NCBI GenBank assembly: GCA_964510575.1
Contig: CAZECN010000025.1
Coordinates: forward strand, 1 to 38,256
DNA: 38,256 bases
Origin: CALKYB01 sp964510575
GTDB lineage: Bacteria; Bdellovibrionota_C; UBA2361; SZUA-149; CALKYB01
Reading direction: 5' to 3'
Positions 8,666-14,873 of the stretch are shown piece by piece (the stretch's first letter is position 1; the number at the start of each line of letters is the position of its first letter). The position numbers were made by a program, and so were the translations under genes. A model generated the notes under the pieces. That model was not told the DNA's origin, did not search any database, and saw only the letters and a list, made by a program, of their open reading frames with translations.

Positions 8666-9964
8666 ATGGGCGGCTACGAACTCTCAGAGGATAAAAACTC
8701 TGCTACTTTTCATATCAATGAACTTTCAAAGGCCCTGGAAGCCTCTGGGGAAAAGGTATACAAGTTTGGATTTGGTCAGTCGCCATTTCCTGTGCCTGCT
8801 CATGCAGTTGAAGCGCTAAAGCATAATGCCAGCAGAAAGGACTATACAGATCCTCAAGGGCTTTTAGAGCTCAGACAGCTAATTAGTCAGCATCATAAAT
8901 CAATTCTTGAAAACACTGTGCAGCCTGAGAACATAGTTGTCTCTTGCGGTTCCAAACCTCTTTTATTCTTTACGCAGTTTGTTTTGAAAGACTACCAGCT
9001 TGTTCTCCCTAAAGGGTCTTGGGTTTCTTACCAACCTCAAGCTGAAGCAATCGGTAAGAAAGTGTACTGGGCTCAGACTGAAGCTAGCTCAGACTGGAAA
9101 TTGTTACCCGAAGAGCTCGATAAAACAATTTCAAGTTTCGATGAAAAAGCCCTGCTGATTTTGAATTATCCTGGGAATCCAATAGGCAAAACTTATTCAA
9201 AAGCGGAACTTGAAGCTATTACTAAGGTGCTTAAAAAGCACGAGGCCTTGGTTATTGCCGACGAAATATACTCAGAACTAACTTTTTCAAGAAAACACCA
9301 TTCACTACTAGATGCCTATCCTGAGGGAACCATTCTAACTTCCGGAATCAGTAAGTGGGCTGGGGCAGGGGGCTGGAGGTTAGGATATTGCTTGGTCCAC
9401 AAAGAGCTTGAGTGGTTTTCGAAAAAATTAACCGCCGTTCAGAGTGAGTGCCTATCTACCACATCTACCCCAGTTCAGCTCGCTACTACTAAGCTTTTAG
9501 AAGAGCCTGAAAGGAACCAAAAATATTTAGAAATGGCTCTTTCAATCCTGGCGCCGCTTGCGAAAAAAGTTCACGCTGATTTGGTTGAAGCTGGTATCGA
9601 GTGTGCGCCAGCGGATGGAGGTTTTTACCTTTTTCTAGATTTTGAAAAGTTTAGGGAGAAGCTTGCTGCTAAGGGAATCAGGACTTCCCCGGATCTTTGT
9701 GACTACCTACTTAAAGAGCACGGTATAGCTTTGCTTCCTGGAACGGTCTTTGGCTGTGGTTCAGAGGAATTACTTGCTCGCCTGTCTTATGTTAATTTTG
9801 ATGGGGCGGAAGCTTTGGCTGCTCTTGAAGGCCAGTCAAGTGAGAGCCAGTTAAATGCATTTAATTCTTTAGCCGATGCCGTCAGCGAGAAGTTTTTATC
9901 TAAGCATTGCCCGGATACTCTTGAAGGAATTTCTCGACTTTGCTTAGTGATGAAATCTTTATAG
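8666..9964 (+). CDS. PLP-dependent aminotransferase, class I/II
   Basis: A 432-residue fold-type I aminotransferase of the aspartate/aromatic group, transferring an amino group between an amino acid and a 2-oxo acid in the cytoplasm. Visible family motifs, in order: YTDPQGLLELRQLI (substrate and PLP entry region), NYPGNPIGKTYS (the conserved Asn-Pro), ADEIYSELTF (Asp and Tyr contacting PLP), SGISKWAGAGGWRLGY (Lys of SK is the Schiff-base lysine), and a late Arg region around LLARLSY. The ATG at 8666 is taken because the in-frame TTG at 8654 lies at the purine-rich GAGAGGAG that serves as ribosome site, though the spacing is short. A C-terminal tail of about 50 residues follows the usual end of the fold. 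The exact substrate cannot be told. Confidence 0.85.
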   Translation: MGGYELSEDKNSATFHINELSKALEASGEKVYKFGFGQSPFPVPAHAVEALKHNASRKDYTDPQGLLELRQLISQHHKSILENTVQPENIVVSCGSKPLLFFTQFVLKDYQLVLPKGSWVSYQPQAEAIGKKVYWAQTEASSDWKLLPEELDKTISSFDEKALLILNYPGNPIGKTYSKAELEAITKVLKKHEALVIADEIYSELTFSRKHHSLLDAYPEGTILTSGISKWAGAGGWRLGYCLVHKELEWFSKKLTAVQSECLSTTSTPVQLATTKLLEEPERNQKYLEMALSILAPLAKKVHADLVEAGIECAPADGGFYLFLDFEKFREKLAAKGIRTSPDLCDYLLKEHGIALLPGTVFGCGSEELLARLSYVNFDGAEALAALEGQSSESQLNAFNSLADAVSEKFLSKHCPDTLEGISRLCLVMKSL

Positions 9965-9995
9965 TAGATGGGGTGCTTAGGCTGGCGTTTGAAAT

Positions 9996-10053
9996 ATAAG
10001 ATTTGGGTGATGAGACATAACGCTAAGAGCAAGTTTCATCGCCCAAACCTTAT
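9996..10053. terminator. Long inverted repeat between convergent genes
   Basis: Arms at 9996-10013 and 10036-10053 pair over 18 positions (ATAAG, one mismatch, then TTTGGGTGATGA against TCATCGCCCAAA with one G-T pair), with a 22-base loop. It lies exactly between the ends of two convergent genes, so a shared bidirectional transcription stop or a 3' stabilising structure is likely. T tracts are lacking. Confidence 0.55.
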
Positions 10054-10067
10054 AACTATCAATCTGA

Positions 10068-10787
10068 TTAAACAGATTTGCTAGTAATTGACAGTTCTTC
10101 GTTAAACAATTTTTCTAAGCAAGTTTTGGGCGTCAGACTTCTTTTTTCCTGTTCAAATCTGGCTAAAATGCTATTCACTAAAAGTGAATCAAGCTCAGTC
10201 AATGAACCTAAGCTAGCAATATGTTCGATCTGAACTCCGAAGTGTTCGGCTAGGTTATCCAAAGCATTGTTGAATATTTGAGAAGCCTTGGAGTCATCCT
10301 TAATTATGATGTAGCAAAGATCAGCTTCTGGAGGTAAAGCCCATGAAGCATGCCTAGTGATAGCCCTCACAAGACAGATGGCAGCATCTGCTGGTGATTC
10401 TTTCCACAGCGCAGGATAGAACTTAAACTGAGGACTTCCGCCATAGGTATTGATAGAGCAATGATCTAGATTTACTTCTTCATCACTTGCCACTACAGCG
10501 AATGAATCCACTTCACTACATACCGAGAGATTTTGCTCTCTGCAGATTGTGGACAGTGTGTTGCCAAATTGTAGAATTTCATTGGCTGTTAGCCTTCGGG
10601 TGTTTTCCGAGCTCTTTTTTGGGAAAGCAGTTTCTATGTCCTGATCAATAGGTAGGTTTGCTCTATCTATAGAGATGGCACCGTTCCACCAATCAATATC
10701 GGCACTTATCGCACTACTAGAAAAGATGGAGCCGATTAAAATGAAGCAAGCTGACCCAATAGAAAAGAAGTTAGTTTTTTTCAACAT
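10068..10787 (-). CDS. Secreted protein of unknown function
   Basis: A 239-residue product that I do not recognise. It opens with a Lys pair and a hydrophobic stretch ending SSSAISAD, a signal peptide with probable cleavage after AISA near residue 29, so it should be periplasmic or secreted. The mature part contains about seven Cys (for example CREQNLSVC, CSINTYG, ICLVRAI, DLCYIII, KTCLEK), which could form disulfides. It has mixed alpha/beta character with no recognisable catalytic motif. It is monocistronic and convergent to the aminotransferase gene. Confidence 0.6.
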   Translation of the reverse strand: MLKKTNFFSIGSACFILIGSIFSSSAISADIDWWNGAISIDRANLPIDQDIETAFPKKSSENTRRLTANEILQFGNTLSTICREQNLSVCSEVDSFAVVASDEEVNLDHCSINTYGGSPQFKFYPALWKESPADAAICLVRAITRHASWALPPEADLCYIIIKDDSKASQIFNNALDNLAEHFGVQIEHIASLGSLTELDSLLVNSILARFEQEKRSLTPKTCLEKLFNEELSITSKSV

Positions 10788-11055
10788 GTGTTTCCCCGGT
10801 TAATGGCAACTTCTCGTTAAACTTCGAAAAGACTGCAGATGAGAAGCTGCAATAGGCCGGAGAAAACTCTAAAAACCTTTAGTCTCATCTACCATAGAAT
10901 AGAATAATGAAGCGAACAGCTCGGTCAAGTATTACTGATAAGCATCTAATAGGCATAAGGAATATCTAACCTTAGTTTACCTTGTATTTGCTTTATTTTG
11001 CCTGTATTTTTAAGCCTTTTGGCCGTTCTTTTTCCCCTTTAATTACGAGTAGAGT
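10788..11055. other. Non-coding stretch between divergent genes
   Basis: No gene is apparent. It should carry the promoter of the secreted protein gene (minus strand) and of the gene at 11246 (plus strand). The only marked structure is the hairpin pair at 11056-11094, listed separately. T-rich runs near 11000-11040 have no obvious role. Confidence 0.4.
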
Positions 11056-11094
11056 TTGAGCATTTTTGCTCAAGAGAGTTTTCATTCTCTTGAG
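11056..11094 (+). promoter_or_regulatory. Two mutually exclusive leader hairpins
   Basis: Hairpin 1 is TTGAGCA (11056-11062) with TGCTCAA (11067-11073). Hairpin 2 is CTCAAGAGA (11069-11077) with TCTCTTGAG (11086-11094). They share bases 11069-11073, so only one can form at a time, the logic of an attenuator or thermosensor. They lie about 150 bases upstream of the start of the gene at 11246. No T tract follows closely, so termination is not obvious. Confidence 0.4.
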
Positions 11095-11245
11095 TAATAG
11101 TCGCTTTTTGTTTGAGCCCATCTGTTTGAAAGGGGGTTTTAGCAAAGACTGAAAAGTTAGAAGGTTTTTTATTAGTGCAGCCTTAGGGAACGGAATCTCT
11201 AAGACTGTACTAGTTTTTGCAATTCTTATAACAAGAGGAATTCCT

Positions 11246-11719
11246 TTGAATCGACAAATGATCGAAATGTATAACGCGCCAGAAGAGAAAATGGCTGAGC
11301 TTCCTTCTATGGTCCTTAACTCTGGTATCTTTGAACTTTCAACTCTTTTGACTCTGGCTTTTAGCTCGAGAGTGCCTTTGTTGTTAAAGCCTGAGGCAAG
11401 TAAGCAGGATGTAGTTTCTTTTCTGGGAGCACTTGAGAAGATGGATATTGTTGCGGATGTTGTAAGTCGAGAAATGCTTGCTTTATTGGTTATTGCACCA
11501 ACAAGTATTTGTGCTGACATTAACCTTAGCGATCTTCTGACAAAGCTTTATCATGCCGGGTTTCTAGATGAGCATGAATTAGAAGGGGAGTGGTCCGAGC
11601 AAGATGATCTATCTTTTCTTATTCTTACACCAGGAGAAAGTATTTCAACTGCCACTGATTATGACAAGGCTCTTATTCAAAAAGAATACCATGTAATCTT
11701 CGATCAGATGCCTATTTGA
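11246..11719 (+). CDS. Acidic cytoplasmic protein of unknown function
   Basis: A 157-residue product that I do not recognise. There is no signal peptide or membrane segment; the protein is acidic and Leu-rich with a likely alpha/beta fold (for example LLTLAFSSRVPLLLKPEA and FLGALEKMDIVADVV). The start is a TTG with AAGAGGA seven bases upstream. The next ATG at 11258 has the ribosome site too far away. The frame stays open back to 11153 without a normal start codon. A 175-codon open frame on the opposite strand covers the same bases but is Ser/Lys-rich and looks like a shadow. It may be co-transcribed with the next gene 105 bases on. Confidence 0.55.
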   Translation: MNRQMIEMYNAPEEKMAELPSMVLNSGIFELSTLLTLAFSSRVPLLLKPEASKQDVVSFLGALEKMDIVADVVSREMLALLVIAPTSICADINLSDLLTKLYHAGFLDEHELEGEWSEQDDLSFLILTPGESISTATDYDKALIQKEYHVIFDQMPI

Positions 11720-11824
11720 GAAAGAGTTATATTTTGTAAGGGCCTTAGCTAATTCTTTGCGGGCCCAGTAAACTTTTTCAGTCTTTATTTTTTTGTTCAA
11801 TCAAGGTCAGACCTCTTTGCTTGA

Positions 11825-12370
11825 GTGAAAAACAGATTTTTAGGTTTTAAAAAGTGGAGAGGGCTTAAGAGCAGTCTTTTAAGCCCACTCCACATTAGGT
11901 ATAAAATCGTGCTTAATATTGAAACTATTGATTATGACAATTCACAATTAAGGGGTCTGTTTGTTGAAAAATATACCTCACTTGTAATTAGCTTTGTTGT
12001 GCCGCCGGACCTGGAGAATTACCCTGAGTCGCTCGATCTCTCAAATAGGACAGTAGTCTTTGGACCGATCCGGCAAATTTGGGAAGTTCCACAACAACGA
12101 GTTGCTAGGGTTTACCCAAGTGAAGTTCTTACACCAGAGCAGGCGCAGGAACTTTGTATAAGAGGTTACAAGGTATATGACAATATCTATGACCATGTTG
12201 AAACATCTAGAGGAATTCGGCATATTCTTAGGTCTAGCTCTGGGAGAAACGTAAGTTCTCTGAGAGTAAACTTTAGGCGCTTAAGAAACCAGCGTAGCTT
12301 TGACAAGCTTTGGGATCAGGAAGGTGCGATTCTAAATCCTTTTGCTTTTGGGGAGGAAAGCTTTAGCTGA
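11825..12370 (+). CDS. Basic protein of unknown function
   Basis: A 181-residue product that I do not recognise. The start is a GTG; no strong ribosome site is visible and the true start could be further in. The N-terminus is basic and the C-terminus Arg-rich (RVNFRRLRNQRSFDKLW). In the middle, FVVPPDLENYPESLDLSNRT and VVFGPIRQIWEV look like a globular beta-containing domain. There is no signal peptide and no membrane segment. It follows the acidic unknown on the same strand; the opposite charge of the two neighbours is notable but may mean nothing. Confidence 0.5.
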   Translation: MKNRFLGFKKWRGLKSSLLSPLHIRYKIVLNIETIDYDNSQLRGLFVEKYTSLVISFVVPPDLENYPESLDLSNRTVVFGPIRQIWEVPQQRVARVYPSEVLTPEQAQELCIRGYKVYDNIYDHVETSRGIRHILRSSSGRNVSSLRVNFRRLRNQRSFDKLWDQEGAILNPFAFGEESFS

Positions 12371-12388
12371 AGTGTTAAACATGAAAAT

Positions 12389-12420
12389 GGCGCCAACAGA
12401 GAAAATACATCTCTGGCGCC
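12389..12420 (+). terminator. Hairpin after the basic unknown gene
   Basis: GGCGCCA and TGGCGCC form a GC-rich stem at 12389-12420 with a further GAGA/TCTC pairing inside the loop. It lies 18 bases after the stop codon. A T-rich run (GTTTTT) occurs only about 12 bases later, so it is a probable but not textbook terminator. Confidence 0.55.
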
Positions 12421-12501
12421 GCGGTTAGTCTGTTTTTACTCAATATATTTCATTCTAGGTTTCTATCTACATTGCTGAGTTCTTTGAGCTCAAGGTAGTC
12501 T

Positions 12502-12618
12502 TTGAATTACTACAATTTCCATACCAAGAAAGGGGCATTGCTTGAGCTATTTATCCTACAGGACAGCATAGAGCTTCTTGCTGAAATGTTTAGAGAAGCA
12601 GGGCTTCAAGGGAACTAG
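12502..12618 (+). CDS. Possible 38-residue small protein or gene remnant
   Basis: An open frame starting at TTG with AAGG six bases upstream, encoding a Leu/Glu-rich helix-forming peptide (KGALLELFILQDSIELLAEMF in its middle, ending EAGLQGN). An in-frame stop lies immediately upstream. It could be a true small protein, the tail of a decayed gene, or chance. It stops 17 bases before the end of the first cassette unit. The rest of 12421-12630 shows nothing recognisable. Confidence 0.25.
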   Translation: MNYYNFHTKKGALLELFILQDSIELLAEMFREAGLQGN

Positions 12619-12630
12619 AGGTTGTTGATT

Positions 12631-12677
12631 GAAATTGGAAAGCAATACCCGCGCGAACTAACTAATTGTTAGTTCGC
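12631..12677 (-). repeat. Cassette 3' repeat, copy 1 (with hairpin)
   Basis: This 47-base segment matches the reverse complement of 14367-14413 at 45 of 47 positions; both differences are in the five-base hairpin loop. It contains GCGAACTAAC/GTTAGTTCGC, a perfect 10-bp stem, then the terminal sequence that reads TGGAAAGC at 12636 on the plus strand. In unit orientation it lies just after the gene. Confidence 0.9.
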
Positions 12678-12689
12678 TAGCTGACCTTG

Positions 12690-12786
12690 AAAAACCTCAT
12701 CTTCCTGAAGGATCATCTCTATTGCTGTCGTAAAACGGATAATCGTGGTTACGGTCATCATAATCGCCGCTCGTAATTTCAGAGTT
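12690..12786 (-). other. In-frame extension after the unit 1 stop codon
   Basis: After the TAA at 12787-12789 the same frame reads NSEITSG, then DYDDRNHDYPFYDSNRDD, then PSGR and a TGA, an acidic/aromatic soluble-looking tail. The cargo of unit 2 also ends in a highly charged cytoplasmic tail, and the bases around the final TGA match between units (GGAAGATGAGG against GGAGGATGAGG). This suggests the full-length ancestor of unit 1 ended here. Confidence 0.5.
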
Positions 12787-13017
12787 TTAGTAATGAGGCC
12801 ATCCTTCCAAAGCGCCTAGTACTCCACGGATGAAAAAGTAGATGAGAAGGAGTGCGATAGGGTAGCCCCACCAAGGTAAGGCGAATAATAAGGCGCCAAA
12901 ATTAATCGCTAGGTAGATTATCAGAGCCAAAAGTAAAAAAGGCCAAATGTATTGAAAGATTACGCCGGCAAAACTAACGACAATAACCAGTACAACAAGA
13001 GCTGCAAGCAAATCCAT
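12787..13017 (-). CDS. Small membrane protein (unit 1 cargo), possibly truncated
   Basis: A 76-residue very hydrophobic protein with about three membrane segments (roughly 3-20, 24-45 and 48-66), starting at ATG 13017 with AAAGGA eight bases upstream. An earlier in-frame start at 13119 would run through the leader RNA and is rejected. The frame ends at a TAA, yet continues open in frame for 29 more codons to a TGA near 12698. That extension is rich in Asp, Tyr and Arg (SGDYDDRNHDYPFYDS), and its TGA sits in a GATGAGG context that is conserved with the stop codon of the unit 2 gene. The TAA may thus be a nonsense mutation or a readthrough stop. Function is unknown. Confidence 0.6.
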   Translation of the reverse strand: MDLLAALVVLVIVVSFAGVIFQYIWPFLLLALIIYLAINFGALLFALPWWGYPIALLLIYFFIRGVLGALEGWPHY

Positions 13018-13065
13018 AGTAGTGTTCCTTTTGTCAGAAATGATGAAGTTTGTTGGATGAAAAGA

Positions 13066-13110
13066 TATTTGCGAGCGGCTGAGGCAGGACGCAGCACCAG
13101 CCCGCAAATA
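13066..13110 (-). ncRNA. Structured leader of unit 1
   Basis: Read on the minus strand: P1 is TATTTGCG with CGCAAATA (outer stem, 8 bp); P2 is GGCTG with CAGCC; the loop carries CGTCCTG. The same architecture occurs in unit 2 with a compensatory change of the closing P1 pair (T-A here, C-G there) and a compatible P2 change (C-G here, T-G there). It lies between the promoter-like box and the ribosome site of the small membrane protein gene, about 50 bases upstream of its ATG. I do not recognise it as a known riboswitch. Confidence 0.6.
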
Positions 13111-13143
13111 GTAAAACATTCTACTCGAGTATTTGCTTTCCAG
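13111..13143 (-). promoter_or_regulatory. Unit 1 promoter-like box with palindrome
   Basis: On the minus strand the unit end TGGAAAGC is followed by the palindrome TACTCGAGTA, which overlaps TAGAAT (13118-13123), a -10-like hexamer. The -35 is unclear. The same layout in unit 2 has TATAAT. The conserved palindrome could be an operator. Confidence 0.45.
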
Positions 13144-13310
13144 CTAAAATATTATCAGAAATTAAATGCCTAATAAAATAGGTTAGGGGAGGTTTACTTC
13201 CGTAGGGACTACTTGATTTGGCTATTGAAGGGTGTAAGCTTGGCGGATATTCTTTATCTCTACCTAGATATTGCTTGAAAGAGTAGATTTGTCCTCAATG
13301 CTCTAGGGCC

Positions 13311-13550
13311 ATGAAAAATCAAGTTTTTCATGGCTTTCACAAGAGTAAATACGTTTTGAAAAATGAATACAGAGGTTACCCAGAAGGTTTCGAAAATCAC
13401 GAACTATGGCAAAAGTCCTCCTACATAAAAATTCTGATTGCTCTTCTTGAAGAAGACAAGGATGAAGATCTTCCCAATATTGGTCGAATGTTAGCTAGTC
13501 TGTGTCCCGCTTTAATGGAAGAGGGTTACTCAATCAATATTTTTGACTGA
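13311..13550 (+). CDS. Small acidic protein of unknown function between the two units
   Basis: A 79-residue product that I do not recognise. It begins MKNQVFHGFHKSKYVLKNEY and ends in an acidic half (LLEEDKDEDLPNIGRMLASL). No membrane segment or signal. Only a weak AGGG lies very close to the ATG, so translation is uncertain, but composition is protein-like. It lies in the 595-bp spacer between the oppositely oriented cassette units and could be host sequence or part of a larger composite element. Confidence 0.45.
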   Translation: MKNQVFHGFHKSKYVLKNEYRGYPEGFENHELWQKSSYIKILIALLEEDKDEDLPNIGRMLASLCPALMEEGYSINIFD

Positions 13551-13736
13551 TAAGTAAAGTTATCGGGCGAAAGCTTCTACTTCAGGGCTGGGAATTAAAT
13601 ATGATGATTCTACCGATAAAATGTGGAGTGTGATTGAGCAAGTGGTTAATATTGCAGCATAAATTTCTCATCAGCTATGAGAGCGCAGACCGATCCTTTA
13701 TAAGTCACAGCAAGTTCTCGCAATCCTACAACGACC
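13551..13736 (+). other. Spacer with a possible gene fragment
   Basis: From 13558 to 13662 an open frame without start codon reads YRAKASTSGLGIKYDDS, then TDKMWSVIEQVVNIAA, to a TAA. The composition looks coding, so it may be the 3' end of a decayed gene. Nothing else recognisable is seen up to the left end of unit 2. Confidence 0.25.
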
Positions 13737-13769
13737 CTGGAAAGCAAATACTCGAGTATAATGTTTTAG
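13737..13769 (+). promoter_or_regulatory. Unit 2 promoter-like box with palindrome
   Basis: After the unit end TGGAAAGCAAATAC comes the 12-bp palindrome ATACTCGAGTAT (13748-13759), overlapping a consensus -10 TATAAT at 13757-13762. No good -35 is visible at 17 bases. The arrangement matches unit 1, where the box is TAGAAT. Selection or recent copying has kept it. Confidence 0.5.
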
Positions 13770-13815
13770 CATTTGCGGGTTGGTGACAACGTCCTGTTTC
13801 AGCCACTCGCAAATG
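13770..13815 (+). ncRNA. Structured leader of unit 2
   Basis: P1 is CATTTGCG (13770-13777) with CGCAAATG (13808-13815). P2 is GGTTG with CAGCC, followed by a three-base bulge ACT. The apical part contains GTTG-GTGA-CAAC, which could close a GNRA tetraloop, and the conserved CGTCCTG. Sequence after P1 is not conserved between units, so the RNA element ends there. It may sense a ligand, bind a protein, or be the folded recognition end of a mobile element. Confidence 0.6.
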
Positions 13816-13856
13816 TAATTTCAATCTGGTTTTCAATCTACTCAGGAGTATTTTTT

Positions 13857-14345
13857 ATGACCAATATTTTGGTTTTTCTTTTTCTGGCGGCTGTTGCTTC
13901 CGCAATTCTTTTTGTTTTCATTTTTCTCTGGAGAGGAGAAAAGCTAGTTGTGCTGAGTATTCTCGGTGGAGCATTAGCAAGTGGATGGGCGTTTGTACTT
14001 CCGCATGTAGAGAATGCTCACCAGCAAGAAAGTTTGCCTGGAGACGCTGTTCTTTACTTCTTTTTAAGTGCTTTTGGTCTTCTCGTCGGATTCTTTTTCT
14101 TTCTCTTGTCCCCTGCTTACTTTATTTATAAGTTCTGCAGTTGGATCTTTGCTAGTTCTGAAAGAGATAACTTTGGTTCTCGTCACTATGAAGACGATCC
14201 GGACGATCCTGCGGAACGTGAAGCTGAAGAGCGGAACGATGAAGAGGCTCGTCAACGTGCTCAAGAGCAAGCAGAGGCCGAAAGCCAACGCGCAGAGCAG
14301 GAGCAAAGGAATCAGGAAGAACGGCAAAATCTATTTGGAGGATGA
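13857..14345 (+). CDS. Membrane protein with charged coiled-coil tail (unit 2 cargo)
   Basis: A 162-residue inner-membrane protein that I do not recognise. The ATG at 13857 has AGGAG eight bases upstream; an earlier in-frame ATG at 13773 lies inside the leader RNA and is rejected. Membrane segments are visible at about 3-25, 31-50 and 68-96. From about 102 to the end the chain is hydrophilic, first acidic (YEDDPDDPAEREAEE) and then an Arg/Glu/Gln helix (RAQEQAEAESQRAEQEQRN) likely to form a coiled coil. The stop codon lies within a segment conserved with unit 1. The fold plan (membrane hairpins plus charged tail) resembles that of the extended unit 1 product, but there is no clear sequence identity. 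Confidence 0.65.
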   Translation: MTNILVFLFLAAVASAILFVFIFLWRGEKLVVLSILGGALASGWAFVLPHVENAHQQESLPGDAVLYFFLSAFGLLVGFFFFLLSPAYFIYKFCSWIFASSERDNFGSRHYEDDPDDPAEREAEERNDEEARQRAQEQAEAESQRAEQEQRNQEERQNLFGG

Positions 14346-14366
14346 GGTTTTTTCAAGGTTTAGAAA

Positions 14367-14413
14367 GCGAACTAACCATTTGTTAGTTCGCGCGGGTATT
14401 GCTTTCCAATTTC
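14367..14413 (+). repeat. Cassette 3' repeat, copy 2 (with hairpin)
   Basis: GCGAACTAAC, loop CATTT, GTTAGTTCGC, then the unit end CGCGGGTATTGCTTTCCA and ATTTC. It is the inverted partner of 12631-12677. Preceding bases (TCAAGG, GATGAGG) are conserved as well, including the stop codon of the unit 2 gene. The hairpin lacks a T tract, so it may be a processing, stability or recombination structure and not a simple terminator. Confidence 0.9.
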
Positions 14414-14873
14414 TTCCAAACCATCTTCTCCCTACCCCGTCTCTCTAGCCTAGCCTCTTATTTTCGAAAGTTTATCATCCATTACTTTATTATAGTCTCT
14501 AAAAATAGCCCCTTCTGACTTCATTATAGAGGCCTTCCGCTTTTTGATAATTTTCTTTTGAAATTTATTTTCTATTGAGTAAAGGTGCTCTCTTAGTCCC
14601 CTTCCCAAATCTTAAGCAAATCAACTTAGACTAATAGTAGACCAAAATTTTGGCGCTATAATTATCGATCAAGTTTGTAACCAATTGGTGTATTCGCACT
14701 ATTGGTCCAGTATAGGATATAAGGACAGAATATATTGCTGAGTTTAGGGCCTAATAGAGCTATTTGATGCCTGGAACATGATTGCATGAGGAGAATGATG
14801 GTTTATTTTATACTAATTTTATACTAATCTCCGGCCTTTTTTCGGTAAAAATAACTAATTATTTATCACCCAA
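14414..14873 (+). other. Non-coding stretch upstream of the polysaccharide genes
   Basis: No gene is supported. It contains a direct duplication of TTTATACTAAT near 14808-14829, giving two -10-like TATACT boxes close to the first glycosyltransferase gene, and an ACCAATTGGT palindrome near 14691 that reappears in part as ATTGGT about 15 bases on. These could be regulatory. A C-rich and T-rich stretch follows the cassette end. Confidence 0.35.

Larger units (their letters stand above)
12636..13142 (-). mobile_element. Cassette-like unit 1 with terminal inverted repeats
   Basis: A 507-bp unit bounded by imperfect inverted repeats: TGGAAAGCAATACCCG at 12636 and, reading inward from 13142 on the minus strand, TGGAAAGCAAATACTCG. 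In its own (minus-strand) direction it holds a promoter-like box, a structured leader, a small membrane-protein gene and a 3' hairpin. The same ends, leader and hairpin recur in unit 2 (13738-14408) around a different gene. There is no transposase inside or next to it and no clear target duplication, so mobility is inferred only from repeated ends with exchanged cargo. Confidence 0.6.
13738..14408 (+). mobile_element. Cassette-like unit 2 with terminal inverted repeats
   Basis: A 671-bp unit on the plus strand with the same parts as unit 1: terminal TGGAAAGCAAATACTCG, promoter box, structured leader, one membrane-protein gene, 3' hairpin and inverted terminal CGGGTATTGCTTTCCA. Its gene is not recognisably homologous to that of unit 1, so the shared parts behave like a cassette frame around exchangeable cargo. 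No recombinase gene is in or beside it. Confidence 0.6.

Noticed and set aside
10993..11520. 175-codon open frame on the minus strand
   Set aside because: It lies opposite the gene at 11246-11719 and the leader hairpins, has Ser/Lys/Leu-skewed composition and no ribosome site; the plus-strand frame has an AAGAGGA site and natural composition.
12631..14413. Integron attC sites
   Set aside because: The repeats form paired hairpins but lack the RYYYAAC and GTTRRRY ends, the units face opposite ways with a 595-bp spacer, and no integron integrase is near.
14064..14448. Overlapping frames on both strands at the end of unit 2
   Set aside because: They have no ribosome sites and are shadows of the membrane protein gene with the charged tail.
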